The position numbers and the translations under genes are program-made. A stretch of 64,000 bases of DNA from JAENWD01 sp963837165 (GTDB lineage Bacteria; Acidobacteriota; Vicinamibacteria; Vicinamibacterales; JAENWD01): positions 62,001-126,000 of the forward strand of contig CAWIMD010000009.1 in assembly GCA_963837165.1 (NCBI GenBank), read 5' to 3'. How positions within the stretch are numbered: position 1 is the stretch's first letter; every line of letters begins with the position of its first letter. This document shows positions 42,281-51,155 of this stretch, piece after piece. The notes beneath the pieces were generated by a model that saw nothing but the letters and a program-made list of their open reading frames with translations, did not search any database and had not been told where the DNA came from.

Positions 42281-43825
42281 CTACGCCGTTGCCTGATCCG
42301 GATGGATCGACGCCAGCCCGGACTCGGCCAGCTCCAGGTCGGGCATCGGCCGCCCGGCAAACAGCCGCCGGCACGGCCGGCTCAGCCAGCGCGACCATCG
42401 CACGGATCGTGTCAGTCGCGCGCTGTCGGTCGAGATGCCGGTATTCGCGTACATCTGGCGATACAGCTTCGAGATCAGGAGGAACGCAAGGCGTCCCTTG
42501 AGCGACGTCAGGCAGCGGCTGCGCGCCCATGTCTGCGGCACGCTGTAGAACCGGTCCCAGACGCGCTGGGTACGCGCGCGGATCTCGTCGCACGACATCG
42601 ACTGGTGCTCGAGCAGGTAGCGCGGCCGCCGGGTCGCCGGGATCAGCCAGTGCCGCGTGATCGGGATTCCGTCCACGGTGGGCGGGTGACCCTCGAAGCT
42701 CTTCTCCCACTTCTCGAAGTCGATCGTGCCGGGCAGCGGCGTGAGCATCACGAACTGCGCGAAGGCAATCTCGGCCCGTTCGGCCACGTCGGCCGTCGCC
42801 TCGAACGTGTGCGGGTTGTCGGTCGGCAGCCCGAAGATGAACGAGCCGAGCACCTGCACGCCGTGCTGGCGGAAGACGCGGAGGCGCTCGACCAGGTTGT
42901 CGCCGGCGAGGTTGAAGTTCTTGTAAACGGATTTGAGGCCCTCCGGCGTCACCGATTCCACACCCACGAGCGCGCCGCGGATGTGCGCCTCCCGCATGGC
43001 GTCCAGGAACTCGGGATCCTCGGCGGCTTCCATCGTGATCTGCGTGAAGAACACCGTGTCCGCAGGCAGCCGCGCCAGCTCGGCCATCAGGGCCATCCGG
43101 TCGGCGCGCAGCGCCTCGAGCGCCTGCAGGCGCGACGGGTTCTCGAGCCGCGCCGCCTGCGCCAGATCCTGCTGCGACACGGGATAGAAGTTGTCGTCGG
43201 CCAGCGTGATGAACCGGAACCCGAGCCGCCGGAGCTCCAGGATCTCCCCGACGACCGCGTCGACACCGCGGTTGCGCGGCGCCTGGCCGTCCGTCCGCCA
43301 GACCGAGCAGAACGAGCAGTGCTTGGGGCACCCCCGCAAGGTCTGCACCGAGGCCCACATGTAGCGCCCGCGCTCGGCCAGGTCCCACCGCGCCGGCATG
43401 AACCGCGCGCCGTCCACGCGGCCGCCCTGGTACTGCGCCTGCGGCTCACCCGCCGCGCAGTCGGAGAGGACCTCCGGCCACACGAGGTCGCCGTCGCCGC
43501 GCACCACCGCGTGCGCCTGCCCGTGCTCGCGCACTTCCTCCGGGAACAGTGTCGCGTGGATCCCGCCGAAGACGACGTAGGCGCCCCGGGCGCGTGCGTC
43601 GCGTCCCACGGCGTAGCCGCGCAGCGCGTTTCCCGTGTGCACGCTGATCCCGACCACGTCCCCGGGGGCGACCCGGCCCGGATCGAACCGCTCGAGCGTC
43701 TCGTCGATCAGGAGGGGGGTGCCGAAGCGGTCAGGCGTGGCGGCCGCCAGCACGAACAGCCACCGCGGCGTGATGACCGCCATGCCGAACGACAGATCGC
43801 TGGGGTTGACCAGGTGGACTGCCAT
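42281..43825 (-). CDS. B12-binding-domain radical SAM enzyme
   Basis: 514 residues from ATG 43825. The N-terminal ~110 residues are a cobalamin-binding-type Rossmann domain (GDVVGISVHTG, VVFGGIHATLFPEEV) without the DxHxxG motif. The radical-SAM core has C166-P-K-H-C170-S-F-C173, the CX3CX2C iron-sulfur site. The C-terminal ~130 residues include a DUF-like helical region. The layout is that of the BchE/HpnJ-like class B methyl/cyclase family; substrate unknown, but lipid, hopanoid, tetrapyrrole and phosphonate targets are all known in the family. It has its own palindromic promoter region. Confidence 0.88.
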   Translation of the reverse strand: MAVHLVNPSDLSFGMAVITPRWLFVLAAATPDRFGTPLLIDETLERFDPGRVAPGDVVGISVHTGNALRGYAVGRDARARGAYVVFGGIHATLFPEEVREHGQAHAVVRGDGDLVWPEVLSDCAAGEPQAQYQGGRVDGARFMPARWDLAERGRYMWASVQTLRGCPKHCSFCSVWRTDGQAPRNRGVDAVVGEILELRRLGFRFITLADDNFYPVSQQDLAQAARLENPSRLQALEALRADRMALMAELARLPADTVFFTQITMEAAEDPEFLDAMREAHIRGALVGVESVTPEGLKSVYKNFNLAGDNLVERLRVFRQHGVQVLGSFIFGLPTDNPHTFEATADVAERAEIAFAQFVMLTPLPGTIDFEKWEKSFEGHPPTVDGIPITRHWLIPATRRPRYLLEHQSMSCDEIRARTQRVWDRFYSVPQTWARSRCLTSLKGRLAFLLISKLYRQMYANTGISTDSARLTRSVRWSRWLSRPCRRLFAGRPMPDLELAESGLASIHPDQATA

Positions 43826-43899
43826 GCGCGACCTTTCGGACAGGGGTTGGCGACGGCACAGCCTTCGCGGCTGGGCTGGACGGGAAACGATCGGGGGCA

Positions 43900-43929
43900 T
43901 TCTAGTGCAGGCCTGCACCAGACGCGCAA
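43900..43929 (-). promoter_or_regulatory. Promoter with palindromic operator for the radical-SAM gene
   Basis: Minus strand: TTGCGC (43929-43924), 18 bp, TAGAAT (43905-43900). The spacer is almost filled by the perfect palindrome GTGCAGGCCTGCAC (43906-43919), placed as an operator would be. The leader to the ATG is about 70 nt. The rest of the 252 bp gap shows nothing else. Confidence 0.42.
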
Positions 43930-44077
43930 GCGGGTTTGAGGCCGCTCCCGGGTCGGTCGCGCGAGGACGTACTAGTGGAGTGTCTCTTGCGAATTACTAC
44001 CGGCCGCTCCGTTGTCGCGGCCGACTTTCACCGCGAAACCCCGCAGCTGCCAGTACCGCTCCAGCGGATACGGGCCA

Positions 44078-44797
44078 CTAGGCGCTGGCCGGCTGCGGCG
44101 CCGGAGCGTGGCCGTCCACCGCCTCGAGCCGGACCACGAACGCGAGCCGGCCCCTGTCGTCGGGCTCGGCCGAGAGCGTGCCGCCGTTCATCGAGACCAG
44201 CGTGCGCGCCAGCGACAGCCCGAAGTCGAACGGGCGGGGCCCGCCCGCCAGGGTGTCCACGGCATCGCGATCGAAGGCGTGTTCGCCGGGCGCGCGTCCG
44301 CCGCCGGTGACGCTGATCACCAGGTGGCCGTCGGTCCGCTGGAGCAGGACGTCCACGGCTTCGCCCGGCGGCGTGTTGGCGGCCGAATCCACCAGCAGCA
44401 GCGTCAGCGCCTGGCCGAGGCGCGACGGATCCAGCTCGGCCGTCCCGTCGTCTTCGAGGTCCAGATTGCAGGCCACGCGCCGCGCGTCGAAGGTGGCGCG
44501 GGCGGTTTCGGCCGACGAGCGGATGACGGACCCCACCTGGGCCGGGGCGGTCGAGACGATGAGGGCGCCGACGTCGAGTCGCCAGAGGTCGAGCGCGTCC
44601 GCGAGGCGGCGGGACACCTGTCTGGCCTGCCGCACAATCGTGTCGCCGGCGCGCGCGAGCTCGGCCGGCGGCAGCTGCCCGCCGCGCACGAGCTCGCCCC
44701 ACGCCACGACGGCGTTCAGGGAGCTTCGCAAATCGTGCCCGACGTGCCGGATGAACGAGTCGCTCGTGACGATGTGCGTTGCTGCGGTTTCGTCCAC
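44078..44797 (-). CDS. Histidine kinase-like protein with degenerate ATPase domain
   Basis: 239 residues, no membrane segment. HisKA-type helix FIRHVGHDLRSSLNAVVAW with phosphoacceptor H21 is intact. The ATPase domain appears altered: the N-box reads LLLVDSAANTP where NLLxNAxKY is expected, and the G1 box reads VTGGGRAPGE without the DxGxG Asp. A C-terminal GLSLARTLV segment remains like the G2 box. It may be a weak kinase, a phosphatase or a phosphotransfer partner. It begins 3 bases after the stop of the response regulator gene. Confidence 0.8.
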   Translation of the reverse strand: MDETAATHIVTSDSFIRHVGHDLRSSLNAVVAWGELVRGGQLPPAELARAGDTIVRQARQVSRRLADALDLWRLDVGALIVSTAPAQVGSVIRSSAETARATFDARRVACNLDLEDDGTAELDPSRLGQALTLLLVDSAANTPPGEAVDVLLQRTDGHLVISVTGGGRAPGEHAFDRDAVDTLAGGPRPFDFGLSLARTLVSMNGGTLSAEPDDRGRLAFVVRLEAVDGHAPAPQPASA

Positions 44798-44800
44798 GGT

Positions 44801-46208
44801 TCAGACTCCCTCGCGCGAACGCCCCGCTGGTGGCGCCTGCGGCTTGAGCAGGTTGTACTTTCTGAGCTTGTTGTAGAGCGTGGGCCTGTACAGGCCCAGC
44901 AGATCGGCGGTGGCGCGCTTGTTCCAGCTCGTGCGCTCGAGCGCGCGCAGGATGGCCAGACGCTCGATCTCCTCGAGGGTGCAGTGCGCCGGGATCGAGT
45001 CGAGCGCGGCGTCGATCGGCGCCGGCTCGCGCACCCGCGCCGGCAGGTCGTCCACCTGCACTTCGTTCCCACGCGCCACGATGACCGCGCGCTCGATCGC
45101 GTGTTCCAGCTCGCGGATGTTGCCCGGCCAGCGGTGCCGCAACAAGACCTGAAGCGCGTCGGGGCTGATGCCCGTCACGTCGCGGCGGTGCCTGGCGGCG
45201 AACGTGCCGAGGAAGTGGTCGGCCAGCAGCGGGATGTCCGACGGGCGGTCGCGCAGCGGCGGCACCATGATCATGAACGTGTTGATCCGGAAGAACAGGT
45301 CCGTCCGCAGGCGGCCGTCGGACAGCGCGGCGTCGAGGTTCACGTTCGTGGCGCAGACCAGTCGGAAATCGGACTTCTGCGGCTTCGCGGAGCCGACCGG
45401 CGTGAACTCGCGCTCCTGGAGCACCCGCAGGAGCTTGGTCTGGAGCGCCGACGACATCTCGCCAATCTCGTCGAGCAGCAGCGACCCGCCGTCGGCCATC
45501 GCCAGGATGCCCGTGCGGTCGTCGTGCGCGCCGGTGAACAATCCGCGGCGATGCCCGAACAGCTCCGATTCCATCAGCTCGGACGGGATGGCCGCGCAGT
45601 TCACCTTCACGAAGGGCGCCTCGGACCGTGTGCTGTACCGGTGCAGGGCATCGGCCACGAGCTCCTTGCCCGTCCCGTTCTCGCCCTGGATGAGCACGCT
45701 GGCCTCGCTCGGCGCCACCTTCCGGACCAGCGCGAAGAGCTGCTTCATCTTGTCGGTGCGCGTGATCATGTCGCCCAGGCTGGAGTGATCCTGCAGCTGC
45801 AGCCGCAGCAGCCGGTTCTCGGCCGTGAGCACCACCTTGTCGCCGGCCTTGTCGAGCACCGCGAGGAGGAGCATCGCGTCGATGGGTTTGCTGATGTAGC
45901 CGAACGCCCCCAGGCTCATGGCCTCCACGACCTTCGGCACGGCGCTGTAGCAGGTGACCATCACCACCTGCGTGTCGGGCACGCTCTGCCGCAGCTCACG
46001 CAGCATGTCGAGTCCGTTGACGTCGGGGAGGATCAGAATCCAGCAGGACGACGTGGGGATCCCAGGCCGCCACGAGCGCGCGTCCCTCGGCGCCGGTCGC
46101 GGCCAGCCGCACCTCGAACCCCCGCGGCTTCAGCAGCAGCTCAATCGCCGCGGACGCATCGGGCTCGTCGTCCACGACAAGCACGCGCATCTTGGATTGA
46201 GGGGTCAT
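44801..46208 (-). pseudogene. NtrC-family sigma-54 response regulator, frameshifted in receiver
   Basis: The start at 46208 reads MTPQSKMRVLVVDDEPDAS through VVLLD, a receiver with its acidic pocket and the phosphoacceptor Asp (encoded 46038-46040). Immediately after this Asp an extra T (about 46037) shifts the frame; in the next frame the receiver continues LILPDVNGLDMLRELR and then runs open to the stop at 44801. Corrected, the protein has ~468 residues: receiver, AAA+ sigma-54 activator (GENGTGKE; GLFTGA instead of GAFTGA) and a Fis-type HTH (NKRATADLLGLYRPTLYNKL). It is either a real mutation or a sequence error. Confidence 0.8.
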
Positions 46209-46365
46209 TGAGCCTCCTGGAGTAGTTACACGGTCTGTATCGATTCACGGCCACCCGGGCAGTTCGCGCGAGGCCGGCCGGTCCATTCGGGCCGTAATCG
46301 CTGAACAATCGTGCCTTACCGTTTCCCCGATAACAATCCCCGTGCCGAGCTCGGCGTTCCGGGCG

Positions 46366-48894
46366 TCAGGAGTACGAAAGCCCCGCCAGCAGAGCCTTCA
46401 ACGCCTCGAAATCCACGGGTTTGACCAGGTGATGGTCGAAACCGGCCTCGACCGTCCGCCGCCGGTCGTCCTCCTGCCCCCAGCCGGTCAGCGCGACGAG
46501 GAGCACCGGCCGGTCGTGAGGCATCGCTCGCATGCGGCGCGCCACCTCGTAGCCGTTCAGCGCCGGAAGCCCGATGTCGAGCACCACGATGTCGGGCTGG
46601 AACGCCTCGAACTGCTCCAGCGCCTCGTTGCCGTCGAAGGCGCTGGCCACCGTCTGGCCGGCGAGCTTCAGCAGCAGGGCGAGCGAGTCCACGGCGTCGC
46701 GGTTGTCGTCCACCACGAGCACGCGGCGCGGCGGCAGCTCCGCGACGGCCGACGCCGGCGCGGCCGGCGCATCCACCACCGGCGCGGGCGCCTGCGCACG
46801 CGGCAGCCGGACGATGAACTCGCTGCCGTGGCCCGGCCCGTCGCTGCGCGCCGACACCGTCCCGTGGTGGAGCTCTACCATCTGGCGGACCAGCGTCAGG
46901 CCGATGCCAAGCCCGCCCTGCGAGTGCGCCAGCGATCGCTCGGCCTGCATGAAGAGGTCGAACACGTGCGGCACGACCTCGGGCGGGATGCCGAGGCCCG
47001 TGTCCCTGACCGAGATCTCCACCTGATCGGCCGATGCGGTGGCCGTGAGGTGAATGGCGCCGCCCGGTTCGGAGTATTTCGCGCTGTTGTTCAGCAGGTT
47101 CGCGAACACCTGGGCCAGGCGCGTCAGGTCGGCGTCGAGCCAGACCGGCTCCTCCGGCCGGGTGACCAGCAGCTCGTGCCGGTGGGTGTCGATGGCCGGC
47201 TGGCTGGTCTCGATCGCCGCCTGCAGGACGTCGCGCACCTGCACCTTCGCGAGCCGCAGCTCGAGCTTGCCCTCGTTGATGCGCGATACGTCGAGCAGGT
47301 CGTCCACGAGATGGACGAGCTGGGCGACCTGGCGCTCGATGATCGCCTGGCTGGCGGCCCGCTGCGCCGGGTCGGCGGTGCGGCGCAAGGCCTCGAGCGA
47401 GTTGCTGATGGGCGCCAACGGGTTGCGGAGCTCGTGCGCGAGCGTCGCCAGGAAGGTATCCTTGCGGATGTCGCTCGTGCGGATGTCGTTGTACAGCCGC
47501 GAGTTCTCGAGGGCGACCGACGCCATCTGCGCCAGCTGCGAGAGCATCGACCGGTCGTCGGCGTCGAAGGCGCCCTTCTGCTTTCCGGAGCACCGGATGT
47601 AGCCGACCGGGCTGCCGGACCGCGTGGTGAGCCCCACCGTCAGCACGCCCTCTTCTTCCGCGAACGGGTTCGTGTCGAACACGACGTTGCAGCGCGCGGC
47701 GCCGAGCAGCCGCCGGGCCTGGGCATCGATCACGCCGACGATGCCCTCCTGCGTGGTGGCGGCGTTGATCGTGAGGCCCGCGGCGGCCACGGCTCCCAGG
47801 CGCTCGGACCACGACTTCTCGCGGAGCAGCGACTCGCTCATCGCGAGCTCGGCCTTGCGCTCCGCGGTCACGTCACGGAACACGAGCACGGCGCCCTCGG
47901 TCCGCCCGCCCTCCTGCCGCACCGGGGCGGCCGAGTCGGCAATCGGGTGCTCGGTGCCGTCCCGTGCAATGAGCACCGTGTGGTTCGCCAGGCCGACCAT
48001 CCCGCCGTGACGCAGGGCGCGGCTCACGGGGTTGCCGACGGCGGCGCGGGTCTCCTCGTTGACGACGCGGAAGACCTGCTCGAGCGGCTGGCCCGTCGCC
48101 TCCGGCTCGGTCCAGCCGGTCAGCGCCTCGGCCACCCGGTTCATCAACCGCACCTGGCCAGCGGCGTCAGTGACGATCACCCCGTCTCCGATGCTCGTGA
48201 GCGTGACGCGAAGCTGCTCGCGCTCGGCGTGGAGCGCGCCGGCGGCGAGGAACTGGAGGCGTGCCTGCCGCCGGACAACCCACACGAAGCCGAGCGTGGC
48301 TATCACGCCGAACAGGCCCGTCAGCAGACCAATCGCGCGCGCGACGATGTAGCTGCGGTCCGCGGCGGTCGTGCGGGTCCGGATCTCCTGCTGGATGGCC
48401 GCCTCCATGTCGTCCACCTGCGCGCGCAGGGCGTCCATGGCGGCCTTGCCGCGTCCCGTGTCGGTCAGGTTGGCGGCCGCGGTCGGACCCTGGGTCCGGT
48501 ACACCTGCACCATGTCGGCAAGCTGCTGCCCCACGGTCGCGAGCCGCGCCCGCAGGCTTGCCATGGCGCGGCGCCCTTCCGCATCGTCGCGAAACAACGT
48601 GTCGAGGGTGGCGAGCTCGCCGTCGAGGCTGGCGGTCGCGTCCGCGTACGGCTCGAGGTAGTTCTCGCGGCCGGTCACCAGATAGCCGCGGACGCCGGTC
48701 TCCGCGTCCACCGCGGATGCCAGGACTCGATCGAGCGCGTGCACGACCTGGTGCGTCCGGTCCAGCTCGGCCATGGACTCGTAGACAGCCCGGCTGTTGC
48801 TGTCGCGCATGACGACGCCCAGGACGAGCAGCAGGGCGAGGCCGACGCCACCGATGAGATAGCGGAATCCGAAGGCGGCCGGGGCCTTACGCAT
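46366..48894 (-). CDS. Hybrid sensor histidine kinase (CHASE3-PAS-GAF-HisKA-HATPase-REC)
   Basis: 842 residues. Two membrane helices (~13-32 and ~180-203) enclose a CHASE3 sensor (RTHQVVHALDRVLASAVDAETGVRGYL). Then PAS (REQLRVTLTSIGDGVIVTDAAG), GAF, HisKA (TLAHELRNPLAPISNSLEAL), a full HATPase (FANLLNNSAKYSEPGG, RDTGLGIP) and a C-terminal receiver (VVDDNRDAVDSL, IVVLDIGLPALNGYEVA). All phosphotransfer residues are present. It ends 157 bp upstream of the response-regulator start on the same strand, so it could serve that system. Confidence 0.93.
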   Translation of the reverse strand: MRKAPAAFGFRYLIGGVGLALLLVLGVVMRDSNSRAVYESMAELDRTHQVVHALDRVLASAVDAETGVRGYLVTGRENYLEPYADATASLDGELATLDTLFRDDAEGRRAMASLRARLATVGQQLADMVQVYRTQGPTAAANLTDTGRGKAAMDALRAQVDDMEAAIQQEIRTRTTAADRSYIVARAIGLLTGLFGVIATLGFVWVVRRQARLQFLAAGALHAEREQLRVTLTSIGDGVIVTDAAGQVRLMNRVAEALTGWTEPEATGQPLEQVFRVVNEETRAAVGNPVSRALRHGGMVGLANHTVLIARDGTEHPIADSAAPVRQEGGRTEGAVLVFRDVTAERKAELAMSESLLREKSWSERLGAVAAAGLTINAATTQEGIVGVIDAQARRLLGAARCNVVFDTNPFAEEEGVLTVGLTTRSGSPVGYIRCSGKQKGAFDADDRSMLSQLAQMASVALENSRLYNDIRTSDIRKDTFLATLAHELRNPLAPISNSLEALRRTADPAQRAASQAIIERQVAQLVHLVDDLLDVSRINEGKLELRLAKVQVRDVLQAAIETSQPAIDTHRHELLVTRPEEPVWLDADLTRLAQVFANLLNNSAKYSEPGGAIHLTATASADQVEISVRDTGLGIPPEVVPHVFDLFMQAERSLAHSQGGLGIGLTLVRQMVELHHGTVSARSDGPGHGSEFIVRLPRAQAPAPVVDAPAAPASAVAELPPRRVLVVDDNRDAVDSLALLLKLAGQTVASAFDGNEALEQFEAFQPDIVVLDIGLPALNGYEVARRMRAMPHDRPVLLVALTGWGQEDDRRRTVEAGFDHHLVKPVDFEALKALLAGLSYS

Positions 48895-48907
48895 GGGAGC
48901 CCCTAAA

Positions 48908-48935
48908 TGTATACCTGGCCGTTACGCGGGATCAA
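48908..48935 (-). promoter_or_regulatory. Likely promoter of the hybrid kinase gene
   Basis: Minus strand: TTGATC (48935-48930), 16 bp, TATACA (48913-48908). The predicted start is only ~8-10 nt from the ATG at 48894, so the leader is very short (AGGGG precedes ATG by 5). Confidence 0.42.
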
Positions 48936-48980
48936 AGGCGCCCGGCACACGCCTTGCCACTCCGCTCTTCGGAGGTTGTC

Positions 48981-49187
48981 ATGAAGAACGTTGTCCTCAA
49001 GCTCCCGACGCTCGGATTCGTCGTCGCCACCCGGGCCGCGCTGGGCATCGGGCTGGGCCTGCTGCTGTCGGAGCAGATGTCGGATGCGCGCCGCCGCCGT
49101 GTCGGACTGTCGCTGGTGGCGCTTGGCGCCGCGAGCACCGTGCCCGCCGCGATGGCGGTGTTCAAGGGCGCGCATCGGGCCGACTGA
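48981..49187 (+). CDS. Small two-helix membrane protein
   Basis: 68 residues from ATG 48981 with GGAGG five bases upstream. Two hydrophobic helices (VVATRAALGIGLGLLLS and GLSLVALGAASTVPAAMAVF) are joined by an acidic-basic loop (EQMSDARRRR). I recognise no family. It lies divergent from the hybrid kinase gene, which might suggest a role in sensing, but this is position only. Confidence 0.7.
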   Translation: MKNVVLKLPTLGFVVATRAALGIGLGLLLSEQMSDARRRRVGLSLVALGAASTVPAAMAVFKGAHRAD

Positions 49188-49206
49188 GCCCCTCGAGCCT
49201 GCGGCT

Positions 49207-50706
49207 TTACTCGTAGTGTTTCAGCGCCGCCCAGAGCTGCGGGAGCGGGGTCCGGAGGCGTCGGCAGATGTAGATGCCCACGTGGTTCTCGTACGGCATG
49301 CAGTCGCCGCAGTCGGTCTCGGCGACCTGCTGCACGCTCTCGAATTGCTGCTCGAGCCGCTGTGGGTTACGGGTGAGGACGATGAGCACGCTGCCGGAAC
49401 GCCCCTGCGGTCCCCAGAGCCAGTAGTTGTTGTGGCCGCTGATCGCGACCATGCCGCGAGGCCGGCCGTACAGCTCGATGGCCCCCGCTTCGCCGTAGTT
49501 GCCGGTGAAGACGGCCGCCGACGCGCGTTCGTCCGGCGACAGTCGATCCCACGCCGTCGCGACCTGTGCGACGAGCGCCTCCCAGCCCTGACGGTCGGCG
49601 AAGAACTGCGGAAGCCTCCCCAGCGCCTGCTTCTCTTCCGCGGACGGCGCCATGCCCACTGCACGGGTGTATCGCACGTAAGCGTCGGTCGACAAGACCG
49701 GAACGGCGAGTGGCAGACTGGACGCTCCCGCGAGCAGCAGGGCCGCGATCGCGCCGACCCGGGCCGCGCCCCCCGTGAGCAGGCGCTCCCACAACGCGGC
49801 ACCGGCAGCGATGAGCGGCGGATACGCCGGCAGCAGGTACACGGCGCGGCTCGTGCTGTTCACGATCAGGATTGCGGCGACCGTCAGGTAGACGATCGCG
49901 AGCCCGCGGTACGGCCGCAGCCGCCGGTCCACCAGCAGCGCGATCAGGCCCACTCCCCACACGAGCATCGTGAGCGGGTGGAGGTTGACGACCTGCTCGA
50001 GCAGGAACGACAGGGGCGACTTGGCGACCATCTTCTGCGTGCTCGCGTTGTGGATGAACTCCAGCGTCGGCCAGCCATTCGCGAGTTGCCAGAGCACGTG
50101 CGGCAGAAACATCGCGGCGGCGATGGCGCCGGCGAGGTACGGGCCCGGCGTCAGCCACTGGCGTCGTGCGGGCGTCAGCACGAGGGCCGCCGCGATGCCG
50201 GCACCAAGCCACAGCACGCTGATCTTGTTCAACAGCCCGAGGCCCAGCAGCACGCCGAGCAGCAGCCACGTGGCACGATGGGGCGACGCGAGGACATCGA
50301 TGAAGACCCGCAGCGTCGCCGTCCACAGCAGCAGCTCGAACACGTTCATCGAATAGAAGCTGCCGACCGCCAGCGCTTCCGGTGCGATCGCGAGGGTCGT
50401 CATCGCCAGGAGCTCGCCGAACGCGCCCGCCCCGAGCCGACGTGCGATGCTGCCCGTGAGGACGAGGGCGCCGGCGAGCGCGAGTGCGCTCACCACGCGG
50501 AGCACGAGGAGCGAATCGCCGAACAGATGGCGCACCAGCCAGAGGACCGCGATCGACAGCGGCGGCTGATCGACGTAGCCCCACGCCATCCGGTGGCTGC
50601 AGGCCAGGTAGTAGAACTCGTCCCGAAAATAGTGGTCGCCGGCGGCGACGGCCACCAGGACCGCCACGACGATGGCCGGCACCACGGCGCGCACAGTCGA
50701 TTTCAC
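49207..50706 (-). CDS. GT39/ArnT-type membrane glycosyltransferase
   Basis: 499 residues from GTG 50706. About ten to twelve membrane helices. The motif HYFRDEFYYLACSHRMAWGY followed by VDQPPLS is the PMT/ArnT first-loop signature, where the Asp/Glu pair coordinates the metal in lipid-linked sugar transfer. The C-terminal ~150 residues form a periplasmic domain with several Cys (DCGDCMPYE). It likely transfers a sugar from a polyprenyl-phosphate donor to an envelope molecule or protein. Its start faces the toxin-antitoxin promoter. Confidence 0.86.
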   Translation of the reverse strand: MKSTVRAVVPAIVVAVLVAVAAGDHYFRDEFYYLACSHRMAWGYVDQPPLSIAVLWLVRHLFGDSLLVLRVVSALALAGALVLTGSIARRLGAGAFGELLAMTTLAIAPEALAVGSFYSMNVFELLLWTATLRVFIDVLASPHRATWLLLGVLLGLGLLNKISVLWLGAGIAAALVLTPARRQWLTPGPYLAGAIAAAMFLPHVLWQLANGWPTLEFIHNASTQKMVAKSPLSFLLEQVVNLHPLTMLVWGVGLIALLVDRRLRPYRGLAIVYLTVAAILIVNSTSRAVYLLPAYPPLIAAGAALWERLLTGGAARVGAIAALLLAGASSLPLAVPVLSTDAYVRYTRAVGMAPSAEEKQALGRLPQFFADRQGWEALVAQVATAWDRLSPDERASAAVFTGNYGEAGAIELYGRPRGMVAISGHNNYWLWGPQGRSGSVLIVLTRNPQRLEQQFESVQQVAETDCGDCMPYENHVGIYICRRLRTPLPQLWAALKHYE

Positions 50707-50756
50707 GCGGAGATGGTAGCGCACCCCATCCGGATTCGTTCGCCCCCGGGCGGCAG

Positions 50757-50785
50757 TTGCCGATGTGGCCACATGTGGCTATACT
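50757..50785 (+). promoter_or_regulatory. Toxin-antitoxin promoter with overlapping palindromic operators
   Basis: TTGCCG (50757-50762), 17 bp, TATACT (50780-50785). Two overlapping perfect palindromes occupy the spacer: TGTGGCCACA (50764-50773) and GCCACATGTGGC (50768-50779), the position expected for autorepression by Phd. Transcription would begin near 50791, so the antitoxin GTG at 50795 makes the message close to leaderless. Confidence 0.68.
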
Positions 50786-50794
50786 GGGACCATT

Positions 50795-51082
50795 GTGGAG
50801 ACCGGGATTCGCGAGCTGAAGGACAACCTGAGCCGGTATATCCGACGAGTCGAAGCGGGACAACGGATTGCCGTGACCGCTCATGGGCGCGTCGTCGCGG
50901 AGCTCGTGCCTCCGGCCACGGCGACGCGCAAGTCGCCCGGACGTCGGTGGGACGAGCTGATTGCCGCGGGCATTCTCCGCCCTCCCGTGGAGGCTGGCGA
51001 CCCGTTCGAGGACTGGCCCGATATTCGCCTGCCGCGGGGGACGGCCGCCGAGCTCATCGACGCCGATCGTGGCGAAGCGTAG
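50795..51082 (+). CDS. Phd/YefM-type antitoxin
   Basis: 95 residues from GTG 50795. The N-terminal half has the Phd/YefM DNA-binding fold (IRELKDNLSRYIRRVEAGQRIAVTAHGRVVAELVP). The C-terminal half (WDELIAAGILRPP, FEDWPDIRLPRG) would wrap the toxin. A longer frame from 50765 runs through the promoter and is rejected. It is followed by a PIN-domain toxin gene. It should repress the operon and neutralise the toxin. Confidence 0.9.
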   Translation: METGIRELKDNLSRYIRRVEAGQRIAVTAHGRVVAELVPPATATRKSPGRRWDELIAAGILRPPVEAGDPFEDWPDIRLPRGTAAELIDADRGEA

Positions 51083-51155
51083 TGCTCCACGCCGCCGCTC
51101 CGCCCGGAAGGCGGCAACCGCCCGTCCGGCGCGCCCCATCGCCACCGAGACGACC

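Noticed and set aside
46300..46320. GGCACG-N4-TT sequence on the minus strand upstream of the response regulator, like a sigma-54 promoter
   Set aside because: The -24 GG is present but the -12 GC is missing (reads TTCA), so it does not meet the sigma-54 consensus.
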